64,000 bases of DNA from Anaerolineaceae bacterium (GTDB taxonomy: Bacteria > Chloroflexota > Anaerolineae > Anaerolineales > Anaerolineaceae): NCBI GenBank assembly GCA_003524305.1, contig DQHW01000007.1:1-64000 (forward strand), read 5' to 3'. How positions within the stretch are numbered: position 1 is the first letter of the stretch; each line of letters begins with the position of its first letter. The position numbers were made by a program, and so were the translations under genes. The notes below the pieces were generated by a model, which saw only the letters and a program-made list of their open reading frames with translations, had not been told where the DNA came from and searched no databases. Shown piece after piece: positions 63,140 to 64,000 of the stretch.

Positions 63140-64000
63140 CTATTGAGCCAAGAAACCAGCTTCGATTTCAGCGCAAACTTCTTCCGGAGTTGCAGTGCCG
63201 GCGAAGATTTTTTGTACAGCGTCATTGATGATGCTGCCCATAGCTGAAGGCAGAACCTGATCGAAGTACAGTTGATAGTAAGTGGAATTGGCAACTGCAT
63301 CGGCAACCATCACCATGTTGGGATCGGCAATGGATTCAGCAGCACCCTTGGCCACAGGAATACCCATGCCAGTGGAAGCAACGATTTTCTGGTTATCAAG
63401 GTTGGTCAGGTATTTGACGAAGTCAATGGCTTCGGGTTCAGCGTCTTTGCCGATGGCAAAGCCGTTACCACCACCAACGATGTCAGTCATGAGTCCGACA
63501 CCACCTTCGACAGCGGGGAAGTTGAACATGCCAAGATTCTTGACACCTTCAAGATCAGCACTGTTGGCTTTCTGAACGGAGGGAGACCATTGTCCGCCGA
63601 GTTCCATTGCAGCTTTGCCATTACCAAATGCAGCATTCATGTCATCATGGGTAGCGCCCAAGAAACCTTCCTGGAAGTATCCACCATCAACAAGTTTCTT
63701 CAATTCATAACCAGCTTGAACGAAAGCTTCGTCTTCGAAGGAACCGGTGCGGGCATCGCCAGAAGCGGCAGCAGCGCTGAAAGCTTCAGCTCCGCCAATG
63801 CGGGATACGAGGTAAGCCCAGATGTGCATGCCAGGCCATTTGTCGCCTTCACCCACGGAGATCGGGGTGATGCCGGCAGCTTTGAGGGTCTCGCAAGCAG
63901 TCAAGAATTCTGACCAGGTGGTGGGAACTTCAACGCCAGCCTGTTCGAAGAGGTCTTTGTTGTACCAGAAAGTCACAGCACCCATATCCCAGGGCACGCC
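63140..64000 (-). CDS. CUT1 sugar-binding protein, C-terminal part (cut by right edge)
   Basis: The frame is open to the window edge, so the N-terminus and signal peptide lie outside. The apparent start near 63997 is a GTG inside the gene. The visible 286 residues match the family 1 extracellular sugar-binding fold (VTFWYNKDLFEQAGVEVPTTWSEF, then NGKAAMELGGQW). The protein should deliver xylo-oligosaccharides to the two permeases downstream. It opens the visible part of the xylose operon. Confidence 0.9.
   Translation of the reverse strand, partial: GVPWDMGAVTFWYNKDLFEQAGVEVPTTWSEFLTACETLKAAGITPISVGEGDKWPGMHIWAYLVSRIGGAEAFSAAAASGDARTGSFEDEAFVQAGYELKKLVDGGYFQEGFLGATHDDMNAAFGNGKAAMELGGQWSPSVQKANSADLEGVKNLGMFNFPAVEGGVGLMTDIVGGGNGFAIGKDAEPEAIDFVKYLTNLDNQKIVASTGMGIPVAKGAAESIADPNMVMVADAVANSTYYQLYFDQVLPSAMGSIINDAVQKIFAGTATPEEVCAEIEAGFLAQ

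Overview
The window looks like a chromosome segment of an anaerobic, sugar-fermenting bacterium of the phylum Chloroflexota, most likely class Anaerolineae. This is an inference from gene content. It carries ferredoxin-linked 2-oxoacid oxidoreductase and tungsten-type aldehyde oxidoreductase genes, several Thr/Pro-rich lipoproteins, and two large plant-polysaccharide loci with CUT1 and Dpp-type sugar importers. I see no phage, transposase, rRNA or CRISPR.

Bases 1-25,000 are mostly housekeeping. In order they hold a truncated unknown gene, glnS with a tRNA-Gln(CTG) directly upstream, a four-subunit 2-oxoacid:ferredoxin oxidoreductase operon, a DinB-like protein and a thiolase. An envelope/exported-protein group follows: two lipoproteins, a class A PBP-like protein whose catalytic motifs are all lost, a HAD phosphatase, a membrane-anchored HExxH protein and a C39/TPR protein. 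Next come miaB, an M23 peptidase, an orphan GAF-PAS histidine kinase, a metallo-beta-lactamase-fold protein with lost metal ligands, and an endonuclease III. Then comes methionine synthesis (metA-metY). Its leader is unusual: a consensus promoter, a 22-codon Met/Cys-rich leader peptide, mutually exclusive hairpins and a terminator, followed by a complete SAM-I riboswitch with a second terminator.

Bases 25,000-33,000 hold a HicAB toxin-antitoxin pair whose toxin gene has a nonsense codon at position 3, an ABC-F protein, a MoaD-like protein divergent from an aldehyde:ferredoxin oxidoreductase, and an ABC-2 exporter.

Bases 32,900-52,000 form a beta-mannoside utilisation locus: a LacI regulator, a GH130 phosphorylase, a soluble LacI-sensor/GAF/chemoreceptor fusion, a Dpp-type five-gene importer, a GH2 beta-mannosidase and two GH3 enzymes. 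Three LacI-type operators (TGNNANCGNTNNCA class) lie in front of its transcription units. The likely scheme is import of oligosaccharides, exo-hydrolysis, and phosphorolysis by GH130.

Bases 52,000-55,000 are a scrambled island. A glycosidase lipoprotein gene is bracketed by copies of a hairpin-forming repeat with a 42-bp period. Outside the repeats lie the remains of an HD-domain gene and a VWA-domain gene. An alpha/beta hydrolase follows. Bases 56,000-64,000, on the minus strand, are one xylo-oligosaccharide operon read from the right edge: substrate-binding protein (cut by the edge), two CUT1 permeases, GH3 beta-xylosidase, xylA and xylB, ending at a clear terminator.
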